This document shows positions 22,601-34,039 of a stretch of 64,000 nt of DNA, piece after piece. Made by a program: the position numbers and the translations under genes. The stretch lies in assembly GCA_017311185.1 (NCBI GenBank), contig JAESUZ010005543.1, positions 1,488,001 to 1,552,000 of the forward strand. The letters are read 5' to 3'. This DNA is from Proteles cristata cristata (taxonomy: Eukaryota; Chordata; Mammalia; Carnivora; Hyaenidae). Position 1 is the stretch's first letter; the number at the start of each line of letters is the position of its first letter. A model generated the notes under the pieces. The model had not been told where the DNA came from. It did not search any database and worked only from the letters and a program-made list of their open reading frames with translations.

Positions 22601-23211
22601 TTTTGTATGTAGTGTATATTGCTGCCTGAACCATTTCCTTCTTTGCAGCAACATCCTGTTCATTTTATATTTGTAATAATAAAGGGCACAGTGGAAAAGC
22701 CTCATGTGCAGCAATGTAGTCATTACACAAAGCTTTGGATATATGGTGTTTATTGGCACTACAAACTATTGGAAATAGCCATATAGATCTTGTGGAAGAA
22801 CCCTCTTATAATGGCTGGTAATGGCTTCACATAATAGGGGCTCAGAAAATATTTATTTGATTTGCTTTTTTTGTAGATATTTTCGGTTGAACCTATGTTT
22901 AAGATGGGAATGTGAGAGGCCTGAAAAAATTAGTATACTGAAATGTTCAACATGCATCATGTGTTTATAGGTTTCTTAAAGGATTTTCTGGAGACTGTGC
23001 TGCACAGTTTTACTATCTCCACAAAGTACGGTGGGAAAGTTCCCATAATCCTACGTAATAACAAGTAGACTGTGCTTCCTTTTGACTTACAAGGAAAGTG
23101 CAAGAGCTTTCAGGTTAAACAATTGTCCATTAGATGACTTCCCAGTTGCTAATTAAGTCATGTGAAACCTAGGGTGCAGGGATCCTTTGGCTCAGGAAGG
23201 TTGAATAATAC
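19650..23211. other. Unique DNA, 3.5 kb without identifiable repeats
   Basis: I find no SINE, LINE or gene. There is a T10 run at about 19742 and a C9 run at 22089-22097. 'ATAGGGGCTCAGAAAATATT' near 22836 may be a short L2 or MIR 3' end. Frames up to 93 codons (22348-22629, +) have no recognised similarity. Confidence 0.55.
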
Positions 23212-23526
23212 TGTTATGGACTAACAGTAATTGTGCCTCCCATCCCCCAAATTCATACGTTGAAGTCCCAACTCTCCATGTGACTGTGTTTGGAAGTGGA
23301 GCCTTTATGGAAGTAATTAAAGATAAATGAGGTCATAAGAAGAGACATTAGAGAGCTCTCCATCTTGTGAAGGCACAGTAAGAAGATGGTTATCTATAAG
23401 GCAAGAAGGGAATCTTCACCAGAAACTAGCCCTGTGAGACCTTGCTGGTAACTTCCAGAAATACATTTCTGTCTTTACGCCATCCAGTTTGTGGTATTTC
23501 ATATGGCAGCCAGAGTGACTAATACA
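23212..23526 (+). mobile_element. MLT1-type solo LTR (ERVL-MaLR), sense
   Basis: Starts TGTTATGGACTAACAG and ends GTGACTAATACA, the TG...CA boundaries of a MaLR LTR, with 'CCCCCAAATTCATACGTTGA', 'GTGACTGTGTTTGGAAGTGG', 'AAGAAGAGACATTAGAGAGC' and 'CCATCCAGTTTGTGGTATTT' in order. Length is 315 bp, slightly short. No internal sequence is nearby, so it is a solo LTR with no coding capacity. Confidence 0.85.
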
Positions 23527-24332
23527 ATTGCAACTTAAAACAAAAACAGGATGGATAAATAAATATGCATTTGAAAATTGTACTGTTATTTTTCTCTCCC
23601 CTTCATCTCTTATGGTTCTTTACTTATCCACCTCTTAGATCAGTAAAAGAACAAACTGTTGTTGGGAAATTTTAAAAAAACCCACGAACTTATAAAAACA
23701 TATGCGAACTTATAAAAACATTGCAGCTTTCCACCAGCCCAATTCCTTTGTAGACAAATTAAAAAAGAAATGAGAAGCTTTAAATGAAGTTCAATTATTT
23801 AAGGACCTGCTGTGTCATGGGAGTTCTATTATCTTCATGCAGAATTGTTTTTGTTCTGCCCTTTGGACCAAGCACATCATCCCCAAAGGCTTCATGAACA
23901 GCTATTACTTCCATGAGAGCTGTTTGGAGTCAGAAGTGCTGAGTGTCTCCAAGATGAGAAATTATGTTTGCATAGCAAAAAACACAAATTTAAGTTAGAA
24001 ATATGTTGGAAAATGTCATTTCCTTTGCAACCCAAACAAATTAAGAGGAAGGGAAATATCACTTAGTAGAATTCAAAGCTTGTTATGAAATTTTAAAAGA
24101 GTTACAGAAATTTGGCAAAACTTAAAATATTGCTTGGCATTTATGCCCTGGGATGAGTATTTTAGGAGTTCAAATCAAACTTGCTGACAGATATATACTG
24201 AGAACATGTTAACATATTGTTCTGTTTCTTATTATAAGTTTTGTCCTATGAACTAAGGAGGTGTTCCACATAACATATAGGTCCTATATAACCTGTTCAA
24301 GTTAGTAGTGTAATGGTGATAAAAGATTTATA
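23527..24332. other. Unique DNA with a 20-bp tandem duplication
   Basis: CGAACTTATAAAAACAT occurs at 23685-23701 and 23705-23721. Otherwise nothing recognised. Confidence 0.6.
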
Positions 24333-24390
24333 TTTACTACATATTTTTTAATTTTTAAAAATCATATTCATTTTTACTACATATTTTTTA

Positions 24391-24574
24391 TGTTTATTTA
24401 TTTTTGAGAGACACAGAGCACAAGTGGGGGAGGGACACAGAGAGAGGGAGACCGAATCTGAAGCAGGCTTCAGGCTCTGAGCTGTCAGCACAAACTCAAG
24501 TGCCCAAACTCAAGTGCTCTGAGATTATGACCTGAGCTGAAGTCAGATGCTTGGCTGAGCCACCCAGGTACCCC
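24391..24574 (-). mobile_element. Feline CAN-SINE, antisense, with internal duplication
   Basis: Head ends CCACCCAGGTACCCC at 24574 with a tail of (TTTA)n type at about 24388-24402. Inside it CAAACTCAAGTGC is repeated (24491-24503 and 24505-24517), replacing the usual B-box region, so the pol III promoter is broken. TTACTACATATTTT occurs on both sides (from 24374 and from 24575), plus an extra copy at 24334. Confidence 0.9.
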
Positions 24575-24589
24575 TTACTACATATTTTA

Positions 24590-25387
24590 AAGTCTTGGTT
24601 GTATCACCATGGGATAGAGCATTCCCAAATGCTTATAACATTAACCATAGAAAACCAAAAATATTCGATTTTAAGATTACCACTGTGCTGTATACCATTT
24701 ACTAATTGAAGAGAAAATGGCAGATGCGTGGCAGTTAAAATTCAAGGAGGCTACTAAAAGCTTTAACTGCTTTCTTTCTGTATATGATCCATGTATTTAA
24801 ATGCCGTATATGGTTACTATTCTATTGAGTTATACATGTTCATTTTATCCAGCTGGGACCACTGCAGTGTGCTAATCCCTTGATATTTGCATGCTGTATT
24901 GGAAAAATTAACTTACAGGTCAGATAAAATGGAAAATCAGGATGCATGACAGTCTTTGTAGAGTATGTTATAGGGTAGAGATCATTATTGCTGAGATGGT
25001 AGAAACCTATCTTTTGAGGTGAAAGTTCTTAATTTGAAACTTGTTTTTCAAAATCCTGGCATTTTGAATTCTAATTACATAGAATACTCTTAAACAAACA
25101 CAATTTCTAGAGATTTCCCTGCTATATATTTGTATATTTGCTAAGTAAAATACGTAGATCTAGTATAGTAGTTGCATAAATGTTATTTTCTTTCTTTCTC
25201 CTTCGTAACAGAGGACCAAGGGTAGGGGAAGTTAATATTTTGACCTGCTTTGGCTACCGAGTGGATATTACTCACCTTTCTAGTTGGGTGGTCATGAAGA
25301 AAGGAGAACAGTGAAGGAGGTGGGCTAGTTCCAGTGTCTCTGGTCTAGGAGAAGGAACATCTGATTTCAGAATCTTTGGAGAATGTG
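24590..25387. other. Unique DNA
   Basis: No recognised feature. Confidence 0.6.
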
Positions 25388-25835
25388 ATGGTAACCCTGT
25401 GTGTCAACTTGACTGGGCTAACAGATACCAGATGGTTGATAAAATATTATTTCAGGGTATGTCTGTGAGGGTATTTCAGGAAGAGATCAGTATTTGATTC
25501 AGTAGACTGTGTAGAGATCCGTCTTCATCAGTGTAGGTAGGCATCATCTAATCCTTTCAAAACTTGAATAGAAAAAAAGGTGAAGGAAGGGTGAATATTG
25601 TCTTTCTCTTCTTGAACTGGGACATCCATCTTTACCTGCTTTTGGAAATTGCATATTTTGGTTCTTGAGCCTTTGGACTCTGGAATTTATACCAGCGACT
25701 TCCTGGTTCACAAGCTTTTGGCCTCGGACTGAACTACGCCACTGGCTTTCCTGGTTGCAGATGGCAGATAACGGGACTTCTCAGCTTCCATAGTTGTGTG
25801 AGCAGATTCCTACTATATATGTAACCAATATGTAT
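25388..25835 (+). mobile_element. Ancient LTR-type repeat, sense (family uncertain)
   Basis: Contains 'GTGTCAACTTGACTGGGCTA', 'GGGTATGTCTGTGAGGGTAT', 'TTTGATTCAGTAGACTGTGT', 'AACTGGGACATCCATCTTTA' and 'GGGACTTCTCAGCTTCCATA' in the order of a common mammalian LTR-like repeat that normally ends '...GAACCCTGACTAATACA'. I read it as an ERVL/MaLR-class LTR but cannot name the family. A related copy lies in opposite orientation at 59070. Confidence 0.7.
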
Positions 25836-25841
25836 TCATCT

Positions 25842-25870
25842 GTATTAGTCAGGGTATAGAACCCCAAAAG
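25842..25870 (-). mobile_element. Terminal scrap of the same LTR family, inverted
   Basis: TATTAGTCAGGGTATAGAAC reads as the reverse complement of the end expected for the repeat just upstream. Confidence 0.4.
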
Positions 25871-25894
25871 AAAGTAAAAATGTTGAAATCAAGA

Positions 25895-25948
25895 CAATTT
25901 TTAGCATACAGTAGGCAATCAATAAATGTATGTTGAATGAACAAACTG
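25895..25948 (+). mobile_element. L2 LINE 3' tip
   Basis: 'TAGCATACAGTAGGCAATCA' followed by 'ATAAATGTATGTTGAATGAA' is the well-conserved terminus of L2 in sense orientation. Confidence 0.65.
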
Positions 25949-26027
25949 ATACATGTATAAAGATCCTAAGTGCTAACATGTGTGCAAGTGATGACTGAAT
26001 AAGCCAGAAACAGAAGATTGCAAGTGC

Positions 26028-26370
26028 ACTAGTCCATTCAACTTGCCATAACAAAATACCACAGATTGGGTTGTTCAACCAATGGAAATTATTTTCTCAC
26101 AGTTTTATAGGCTAGAAGTCCAAGATCAATGTGCTGTCAGAGTTGTTTGTAATGAAGCCTCCATTGCTGGTTTGCACATGGCTGCTTCTCAAGGGAGAGA
26201 GATCTCTGATGTCTTTTATTCTTCTTATTGAGATACCTATCCTATGACTTCATTTCACTTTAATTACCTCCGTAGAGGCCCTAACTCCAAGTACAATCAC
26301 ATTAGGAGTTAAAGCTGCAACATAGGAGTTCAGGGCAAGGGAGGGAGGTGGAATTCATCTCATAACATTG
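26028..26370 (-). mobile_element. MLT1-type solo LTR, antisense
   Basis: Reads 'GCCATAACAAAATACCACAG', 'TTATTTTCTCACAGTTTTAT', 'GGCTAGAAGTCCAAGATCAA' and 'GTACAATCACATTAGGAG', the reverse complement of the MLT1 consensus. It faces the MLT1 copy at 23212. No internal region. Confidence 0.8.
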
Positions 26371-27063
26371 AGAAACACTGAAATTCTAAGAAATGTGAAC
26401 TACACACTTTCGGCAGTTGTCATCTGGTAGCTACTTTATCTACACATTTTTCACCTTAAAGACTAGTTTTAGAACTGTGCAAGTCTATCCTAATCTAGCA
26501 TTTTCAGAATGGAAATATAAGGGATTTCAAGTAGCTCAGTGTGCCTGCAATACTCAAACCTTCCAAATCTGAGAAGCCAATGTAAATTCTCTTAAGCATG
26601 ACCTACAGATTTTGGGTTAGTCAGATTCCTTCACAGTATCCCCCAAACAACAAGAATGAACAAGCCAAAAAACACACCTGACAAAAATAAGCATTTGGTT
26701 CAATAGAACACATCTCATAGTTTGTTTGGACTTCACTGGAATGAGGTTGACTGAAAAGAGAACTGAGTGGCAATGAATTTTATACCCTTAGCTATTTAGC
26801 TACATTTACTAAACAATAATAGATTATATAATTTAATAATCATTTTAATGTGAGCTACCCAGCAAAATTAGAAGACATCATATGATGTGTTTGTTATATA
26901 TAGTATAATTATATAGTTATATAGTATAATTCTTACTGTAATCTCGTTTTATTTTTAAATTAATAAAAAAACATGGCTGCAGGGGCTTAAACTCTATTCT
27001 AGCAGATTTAATAGCTTGCTTATTACTCACTGAACATATATCATTGTTTTAAACTAAAAGGAT
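26371..27063. other. Unique DNA
   Basis: AT-rich around 26800-26960; no recognised feature. Confidence 0.6.
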
Positions 27064-27262
27064 CGGATACCTGGGTGGCTCAGACGGTTAAGTATCTGAC
27101 TCTTGATCTTAGATAAGGTCACGATCTCATGGTTTGTGAGATCAAGCTCAATGTCAGGATCTGTGCTAACAGTGTCTAACTTGCTTGGGATTCTCTGTTT
27201 CCCTCTCTCTACCCCTCCCCTGCTTATGCCCTCTCTCTCTAAATAAATAAACATTAAAAAAG
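27064..27262 (+). mobile_element. CAN-SINE
   Basis: Head GGATACCTGGGTGGCTCAG, then GATCTCATGGTTTGTGAGAT, a CT-rich tract and an AAATAAATAAACATT tail. CpGs are largely decayed, suggesting middle age. I see no clear TSD. Confidence 0.9.
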
Positions 27263-27384
27263 AAATCTCTACACATAGTCTTCCGAGTGACAAAAGCACC
27301 CACTGAACCACTGAAATAAGTGGAGACTGTTATGCAACCTTAGAGTTGTCAAAGGTCCAAAATCACTACTATATATTCATTAGA

Positions 27385-27620
27385 GGAGATGAGTTACAGA
27401 CACTGGCCCTGGAGTTAAATTCTTTGTGTTTAGATTTTGACTTAAAAGTTCCTAATCTGGGCAATGAACTTATCTCTGTAAGCCTGTTTTCTTTTCATAA
27501 AACCAGCATAATGATAGGAACAACCTCATAAGGTTGTTTTGAGGATTCAGTGAGATTTTTAGCACAATGCCTGCACGTAATAAGAGAAATTTCCACTAAT
27601 ATTGGCTATTATCATTCTCA
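27385..27620 (+). mobile_element. MIR SINE, diverged
   Basis: Core order is visible: 'CTGGCCCTGGAGTTAAATTC', 'TCTGGGCAATGAACTTATCT', 'CATAAGGTTGTTTTGAGGAT' and 'AGCACAATGCCTGCACGTAA'. It ends in 'TATTGGCTATTATC'. Confidence 0.75.
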
Positions 27621-27888
27621 TCTGGGTAAGGCAGAATATAAAGTTGCATCCACATGTTGACTCTCTTTCTAGGTAATGGAGTGAGTTTCTTGATCAAATA
27701 TTTAGTTGTTCTAATTCCACCCATAGGAAAAAGTCCAATGTCCAAGATTCACTATAGACCTAGCTAAAGGGTTATTAATGACACTTTACCAGTTTCAGAG
27801 TGTTCTACCTCTAGAGAACAATTCTATCAGGACCATGTGGATTGCCTCTGCAGTTAAATATTCATGCATCACTGTTAACCAAGCTTGG

Positions 27889-28047
27889 AGTTTTTCTTTC
27901 CTTAAGTACCTTCCTTTCTCTTCCCCTGCCTTCCTTCATCTATGCCTTCCTCTCTTCATCTTTTTCTCTTCCCTCCGTCTCTTCCTCTCCCCCTCCTCTT
28001 TTTTTTTTCCTCCTCCGTACTCTCTCTCTCCTACCCTCTCTCTCTCA
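27889..28047. repeat. Polypyrimidine tract, about 160 bp
   Basis: A nearly continuous C/T stretch mixing CTTT, CCTTC, T9 and (CT)n blocks, with only scattered purines. Two overlapping plus-strand frames cross it (27778-28218 and 27842-28087). Their Ser/Leu/Phe/Pro-rich translations are products of the composition, not genes. Confidence 0.85.
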
Positions 28048-29868
28048 TATAGTTGCCTACAAATTTTATTTCATGGCAATGTGTTAGTAGTAAATGAAAT
28101 TAGAAATTGTGAAGATAGGAACTTTGTGTCTGGACCTCTGCTTTGCAGGTCCTGTTTCTTAGCAACAGGTCTTACGCCTTCTCCATTTCTCTGGTCTCAG
28201 CTCTGTGACTTTGGCTGAAGCCACTGTCTAAATGAGGATAAAGCAATAGGCTGGAGGGGTAAGACAGAGCAGAGTTTCCCCAGTGCTCAGAAAGCTGCAT
28301 CTCCCTGCATGCTATTTTTAGGGAAAAGTTAATACCTTTGCTAAGCAGGGAGTTCAGAACAAGAGATGTTTGAGTGGCCTGAATAGGACATTCTGTGTTC
28401 TTTCTGGGTTCCAGTCTTAGCTGCCACAGTATTTCTTCCTTCCTAAACTCTGCAAGCATACATTTTCATATAAACAGAATTCAACTGTTGTAATTCTTTA
28501 GCATGCATTAGATAGAAGAAGTTTTAAAAATTACAGCTTAACGGCCACGGGCAGGAATGTATCTCTTTAAAAAAGTTGTTTATACTAGCAGTGGTCTATT
28601 TCCAGATGGAGAAGCTCAGATTAAAGTTTGTCTTTCACATGTCAGACCTTAGTGAACTCTGGGAAAGGGAGCCAGCATTCCAATATTCTAGTATTTTCCT
28701 ACCATTGAAGACTGAGTTTAGGCATGTATATATTTGACCCATATTGCTTACTGGACTGCTTCACTGGTTTAGAGCAATTGTTTTTCCCATCCCGGGATAG
28801 AAGTGTATCCACTATCTCCTAGTCCAACTTGAATAGCCTCTTTTACATTTTTGGCTGGTAACATTGTACATTTTAATTCTCCTCTTTTAATATAATTTTA
28901 TTTATTTATTAAGATTATTTATTTGCCAGCGACAAAAACTTAATTCAAGTAATTTCAGCAAAAATAGATTGTGTGTGTGTGTGTCTGTATGTCTGTCTGT
29001 CTGTGTTCTGGGTGTATAATTATTTTGAGAGATGACTGGATAGCTACAGGAGGCAGAAAAAAACCTTAGGGTATCAGAGGTAGAAATCAGACTTGATTCA
29101 TTTCTTTCACAAACTTTAATTGAGAAACTGCTATATATGCCAAACCCCAAGATCAAAGTGGGGCACAACCAGACGACACTTTCTGATTTCCTAAAGATTT
29201 AAAATCTATTTCAATGAGATCACCTGTCTAATTCTTATTACAGCTTCTCTATTGATTATTCATTCTCTCAGATTCCTTCAAGTGATAGCAGACACAATCC
29301 CTAGCACCTCCTGGTTTATACATTTTCAAATTCCTAACTTGAAAGGATGATTTTTCTCTGATAGTTCTATTCAAGAAAATCTTGGGTTTTATTGAATCAG
29401 TGTAACTGAACTAGTTATATTGGGTGTAGGACTGGTATACTATCTATTGGTGGCCAGGTTCGGGTCTGTCTGTCTGGATCCACCTCATTATCAAAGAAAA
29501 CTCCCATCTTCTACTAGGATTTGGAGGGAGCAATGGCCTATTTTTATTCTCTGCTATATCTCTGGAAGACAATTAGTGCCTCTACTTTCTAAGACTTGAT
29601 TCCCCACTGAGGCTTAGTTTTTAGGTTTTTCAAGTTGTTTCCCAGCTCTCCAAATATTGTTACTGTTGTGTCCCATTATATTTATTCTTGGATGTTTTTG
29701 ATTTATTTTAATAATACAGTCATTCATTTGTTAAAAGTAATATTCTCTCATTTTACTGGAGACTCAGAGAGAGGATGTGTAACTGTTACATGATCTGTTG
29801 AATTGCATATAGGTGTATACTATATGAAATCTCTTTTGGCCATTGGTCTTTTGAAATGCCTACAACCA
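28048..29868. other. Unique DNA
   Basis: Apart from a (TG)n/(TCTG)n repeat at 28971-29005 I recognise no family and no gene. Confidence 0.55.
28971..29005. repeat. (TG)n/(TCTG)n simple repeat
   Basis: (GT)7, then CTGTAT and (GTCT)n units. Confidence 0.95.
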
Positions 29869-30050
29869 GGGGTGCCTGGGTGGCTCAGGTTGAGTATCCA
29901 ACTCGATTTCAGCTTCGGGTCATGATCCCAGGGTCATGGGATTGAACCCCATTCTGAGTGTGGAGTCTACTTGAGATTCTCTCTCTCACTCCCTCTTACC
30001 CCACTCTGTGCTCCCTGTCTCTCTTCTTTCAAATAAAAAAATAAAATATC
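29869..30050 (+). mobile_element. Older-type CAN-SINE (SINEC_c-like)
   Basis: Head GGGGTGCCTGGGTGGCTC, but the body follows the older pan-carnivoran wording: 'TCATGATCCCAGGGTCATGG', 'GTGGAGTCTACTTGAGATTC', and a tail ending near AAATATCT. This separates it from the feline-specific copies. Confidence 0.88.
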
Positions 30051-30407
30051 TAAAATACGTACTACTGGTGTGGTCCCATTCCAAATTTGTGCAATTGCTT
30101 TGATGAAATTCCACTTAAAAATTGCATTTTATCAGTGTGGATCAAAAGCTACATAGTTACTTTTCAGATAAATTGACATAATGACTAAAGTCAGAGAAAA
30201 GACAGTAATTTGCTTTTAAGTTCTTAATTTTCTTGAGATCTGTTGATCATATCATGTCATTATCTCTTTATCATATGAATACCTTGACCACTGATTTTAA
30301 TGGAATTACCCAGTTCCTTCTCTTTTTTGTCATCAGCTTTGGAGGAGAGGAATCTTTTCACTCAGAGAACTATCTTGGTTTCCACAATAAAGTATTACAT
30401 CTTTAGA

Positions 30408-30428
30408 AAAAATTTTAATGTTTGTTTA

Positions 30429-30465
<37 letters not shown>

Positions 30466-30643
30466 TGCATTCATGAGCCAGGGAGGGTCAAAAGAGAGAG
30501 AGACACACAGAATCTAAAGCAAGCTCCAGGCTCTGAGCTAGCTGTCAGCACAGAGCCTGACATGGGGCTCAAACCCATGAACCATGAGATCATGACCTGA
30601 GCTGAAGTTGGACGCTGAACTGACTGAGCCACACAGGCGCCCC
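30408..30643 (-). mobile_element. Feline CAN-SINE, antisense
   Basis: Head ends CACACAGGCGCCCC at 30643 and the body is complete. The CT tract has grown into a (GA)12 microsatellite (30436-30461). TSD AAGTATTACATCTTTA (from 30390) versus AAGTATTGTATCTTTT (from 30644). Confidence 0.93.
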
Positions 30644-30953
30644 AAGTATTGTATCTTTTAATATTGAAGAATGTCTCAAGATTTTGACAGTGCTAACAAA
30701 CGGTTTAGTGAGAGGAAGGAGAAGATATTTGTAATTCGTGTTGCTATGCAGCAACCAAAATTCTCATCTATGTGTTTTTTTTCCATTGCAAATACTGGCG
30801 TATACTCACAAATTGCCTTTGGCTTCTTACTATGATATGATATATCTAATGAACTACACTAACAAATAATAAAATATTAGATGATATAATTTTTAAATAC
30901 CTAATTCCTTATTTCTGATACCACTTACTTGGCTTTTCATTATACCTATATCT

Positions 30954-31118
30954 CAGTGTTTGCATATTTGAATTTCCTATGGGCTCTTAAGAAATATTGA
31001 GGCTCTGGCCCCAACCCAGGCTAATTAAATCTGATTTTCTGAGGATGGCATCTGGAGAGCAGTACTACATTAAGCTCCACAGGTGATTACAGTATGCAAG
31101 CAGAATTGAGAACTACTG
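30954..31118. mobile_element. hAT-type MITE, diverged
   Basis: Begins CAGTGTTTGCATATTTG and ends GAATTGAGAACTACTG, with 'GGCCCCAACCCAGGCTAATT' and 'CCACAGGTGATTACAGTATG' inside, matching the general order and size (165 bp) of the MITE seen at 5.6-8.0 kb. Confidence 0.7.
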
Positions 31119-31671
31119 ATCTCTATGTCCTATAGAAACATGCAAATGAATATGTTTTTGCCCTTTTGAGGGTGTATCTGGCTTCAATTTCCTGCTACAT
31201 TCTTACCTCAGGGTCTAAGAGATCCCTGGGTTCTGAATTTTAACCATTATTTTATTTAGAGACCTAATGTCAGTGAGTCCTAACATTCAAGCCTATGAAG
31301 TCCTAAAATCTGAAGGGAATTTAAGAATCTGTTGCTGTAGTGCAGCACTTAAAATATAAAACCTGTTGTGGACTTTCTCTATAACCTACCCCAAAGAATG
31401 CCTCCCAAAGGAGACTGAATTCAGACTCAAAGCTGAATTATCTTAATTTACTTGAATTCACATTTAATTACCTGAATATACTTTATTAATTTATGATCAT
31501 TCTTTTATGTCACAGGTAAGTGCTTTATGATTCTATATGTCATATCTTATAACTTATTTTTCTCTATGTAGAGATACTGGTTTTGGATCTCCAGATAAGA
31601 AACAAATTTTCCCTTATCTAACATATGCTATAGATTACTTGAGAGTATCAGGGCATTAAAAGTGTTATTGT
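31119..31671. other. Unique DNA
   Basis: No recognised repeat or gene. Confidence 0.55.
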
Positions 31672-31880
31672 GGGGTCGCTTTGGTGGCTCAGTTGGTTAA
31701 GCAACTGACTTCGGTTCAGGTCAGGATCTCACAGTTCATGGGCTTGAGCCCTGCGTCAGGCTCTGTGCTGACAGCTTGGAGCCAGAATCCTGTTTCAGAT
31801 TCTGTGTCTTTCTCTCTCTTTGTCCCTCCCTTGCTTGCACTGTGTCTCTCTCTCTCAAAAATAAAATAAACATTAAAAAA
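31672..31880 (+). mobile_element. Feline CAN-SINE
   Basis: Head GGGGTCGCTTTGGTGGCTC, B-box region 'GGGCTTGAGCCC', CT tract and tail ATAAACATTAAAAAAA. TSD AGTGTTATTGT (31661-31671) versus TGTGCTATTGT (31882-31892). Confidence 0.92.
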
Positions 31881-32069
31881 ATGTGCTATTGTGGATACTA
31901 TGAAATCATGAAAAGTTGAAGGTTTTGGAATCTGGATTGCCTTTGGGGAATATTCAACATTAACAATGGATTGTCAAAAACAAAGGTGAAGATTCCTAAA
32001 AGAGGGACTTTCTTGCTAAAAGTTGTTTTAGGGAAGTTGGTTGTTATGGTGACACAAGAAACAGAAGTT

Positions 32070-32143
32070 ATTTATCAAATAATCAGTTATTTATTAAAAT
32101 GTTTGTGCCTACTATGTGGCAGGCAATGTGCTAGACATTTTAA
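32070..32143 (-). mobile_element. L2 LINE 3' tip, interrupted by a feline SINE
   Basis: 'TGCCTACTATGTGGCAGGCA' and 'ATGTGCTAGACATTTTAA' are the reverse complement of the L2 terminus. The copy continues briefly after the SINE at 32356. Confidence 0.65.
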
Positions 32144-32355
32144 TTTTTTTATGGTTTTATTTTATTATTGAGACAGAGAGAAACAGAGCACTGGTGGTGG
32201 AGGGGCAGAGAGAGAGGGAGACACAGAATCTGAAGACAGGCTCCAGGATCTGAGCTGTCAGCACAGAGCCTGATGCGGGGCTCAAATCCATGAACCGCGA
32301 GGTCATGACCTGAGCCAAAATCGGACGCTTAACTGACTGAGCCACTCAGTCGCTC
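32144..32355 (-). mobile_element. Feline CAN-SINE, antisense, in L2
   Basis: Complete body, with the head at the 32355 end. The perfect 13-bp TSD CTAGACATTTTAA at 32131-32143 and 32356-32368 fixes the boundaries and shows that it landed in the L2 fragment. Confidence 0.95.
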
Positions 32356-32368
32356 CTAGACATTTTAA

Positions 32369-33089
32369 AAAGGAAGCGGGTTCAAGGAGATGGTATACAT
32401 ATAGAAATATGTATGCATCAATTTGTATGTCCACATCACTTGAATTATGCTTAAGAAGAAATATGGTGCTATCTAATGATAATTCCTTATATGATGGTAA
32501 ATAAAACACCTCCTAGGATTCCTCAAGCCAGACTGGTTTCTATCTTTTTAATATTAGCTAGGTTCCTAAGCCAATACACAAAATGAGTAGAGAGAGAATG
32601 GCCCTGGCTATTACCTAGTGCTTGACCCCCTGAGAGCCCCTATTCCTTCTAACCTCTGCTTTTAGATCTTGATTTGAAATCTCTATTTACCACTACTTTT
32701 AATTGATCCTAAATCCTAAACTTTGCCTTGTTTATTTCCTCATCATTTATCACATTTTTTTGGATGACTCAGGCGTGTGTGTGTGTGTGTTTGTGTATGC
32801 ACGTGCACCCTCACGCAGATCATAAGTCCATGACCACAAGTGGTATATTCATATGTTATCATCTATTTTGGAATCACTGCGAATTGATTTATCTGACCCA
32901 TGATTCTTATCACCCTTAAGCCATTTCCCTAATTTATACAGATTTTGAAGTTCTTTCATAATTTAACCTTGGAAGCAGCTTGCTCAGTTTTCACAAATGA
33001 TTATTTATACATTGAAAACTAATAGTAGGAATTTAATTGTTACATAATATTGTTAAACTGTAGATTAATAGTAAAATTATTTATTAAGA
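32369..33089. other. Unique DNA with a (TG)n run
   Basis: A short (GT)n repeat at about 32774-32798, otherwise nothing recognised. Confidence 0.6.
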
Positions 33090-33303
33090 CAGTGGTTCTT
33101 GGCCAGGGTCACTTTTGTCCCCCAGGGGATATTTGTCAATGACTGGAGATATTCTTTTGATGGTCATGACAAGGAGGTGCTCCTGGCATCTAGTGGGTAG
33201 AGGCCAGGGATGCTGCTACAAACCCCACAGTGCTCAGCACAGACCCAATTACCAATGCTCATCCAACCCAAGGTATCAATAGTGCTATGGTTGAGAAAAC
33301 CTG
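33090..33303 (+). mobile_element. MER5A-like hAT-Charlie MITE, full length
   Basis: Begins CAGTGGTTCTTGGCCAGGG, contains 'CATCTAGTGGGTAGAGGCCA' and 'GGGATGCTGCTAC', and ends GGTTGAGAAAACCTG, the terminal inverted repeats of this family. The 8-bp TSD typical of hAT is degraded: TATTAAGA versus TCTTAAAA (6 of 8). Confidence 0.9.
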
Positions 33304-34039
33304 TCTTAAAATAATCCTAAGAAAAAGGGTATATTGTTGAATTTTTAATGTATGCTTAAAAGCCATGGTACTATAATTTTTATCTTAGGAAAAGATAATT
33401 TAAAAGCATTTATACTTTGGTCTTCTTTCTTTTACACATTAATGTATTCCTTCTGAAGCTCTAAATTGAGTAGATTAAATGATTTCCCTTCTAAAATGTC
33501 CAACTACCTATAACCACGAGTGCTTCCCTTAAGTGCAAGTGCAAGCTGTCTTCTCAGCAAGTTATGCCAGATTCAGTTATTAAGAAAATGAATACCCTGT
33601 AGATAAACTATGTTCCCATTTCAAAATAAATTACACATTTAAATGATGCTGCAGCAATTTTCCAAATATATTCCTTCTGTACAGCACAAAATTTGGTTTC
33701 TGTGTTCACCCTATATTTTCACTTCTAATACTTACACTTGATTTCTACATGTATAAGGGGATGCAAATGAATGCAAATACTCATGATCTCTAGGAGTGTT
33801 AAATGTGAGTTACCTATATGTATGTCTCTGTGTTTGTGTATATTTTATACATGTATCACCTCTGACCTTCCCTGGTACCTAATATAGTGCCTTTCAAGGA
33901 ATGTTGCAATATTGTGAAAGATACTGAGTCATATCTATTTTTGTGAGGAAAACATCTTATTACTGGATGTGTGTGTATATGCTAACATGTAATAGCTTTA
34001 ATTTCTGTGTACAAAATTAAGAAAGGGGAATGAAACCAT
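33304..34039. other. Unique DNA
   Basis: No clear feature. 'ACCTAATATAGTGCCTTTCA' near 33877 could be an eroded L2 scrap. Confidence 0.5.

Noticed and set aside
27778..28218. 146-codon plus-strand open frame rich in Ser, Leu, Phe and Pro
   Set aside because: Produced by the polypyrimidine tract; two overlapping frames are open for the same reason.
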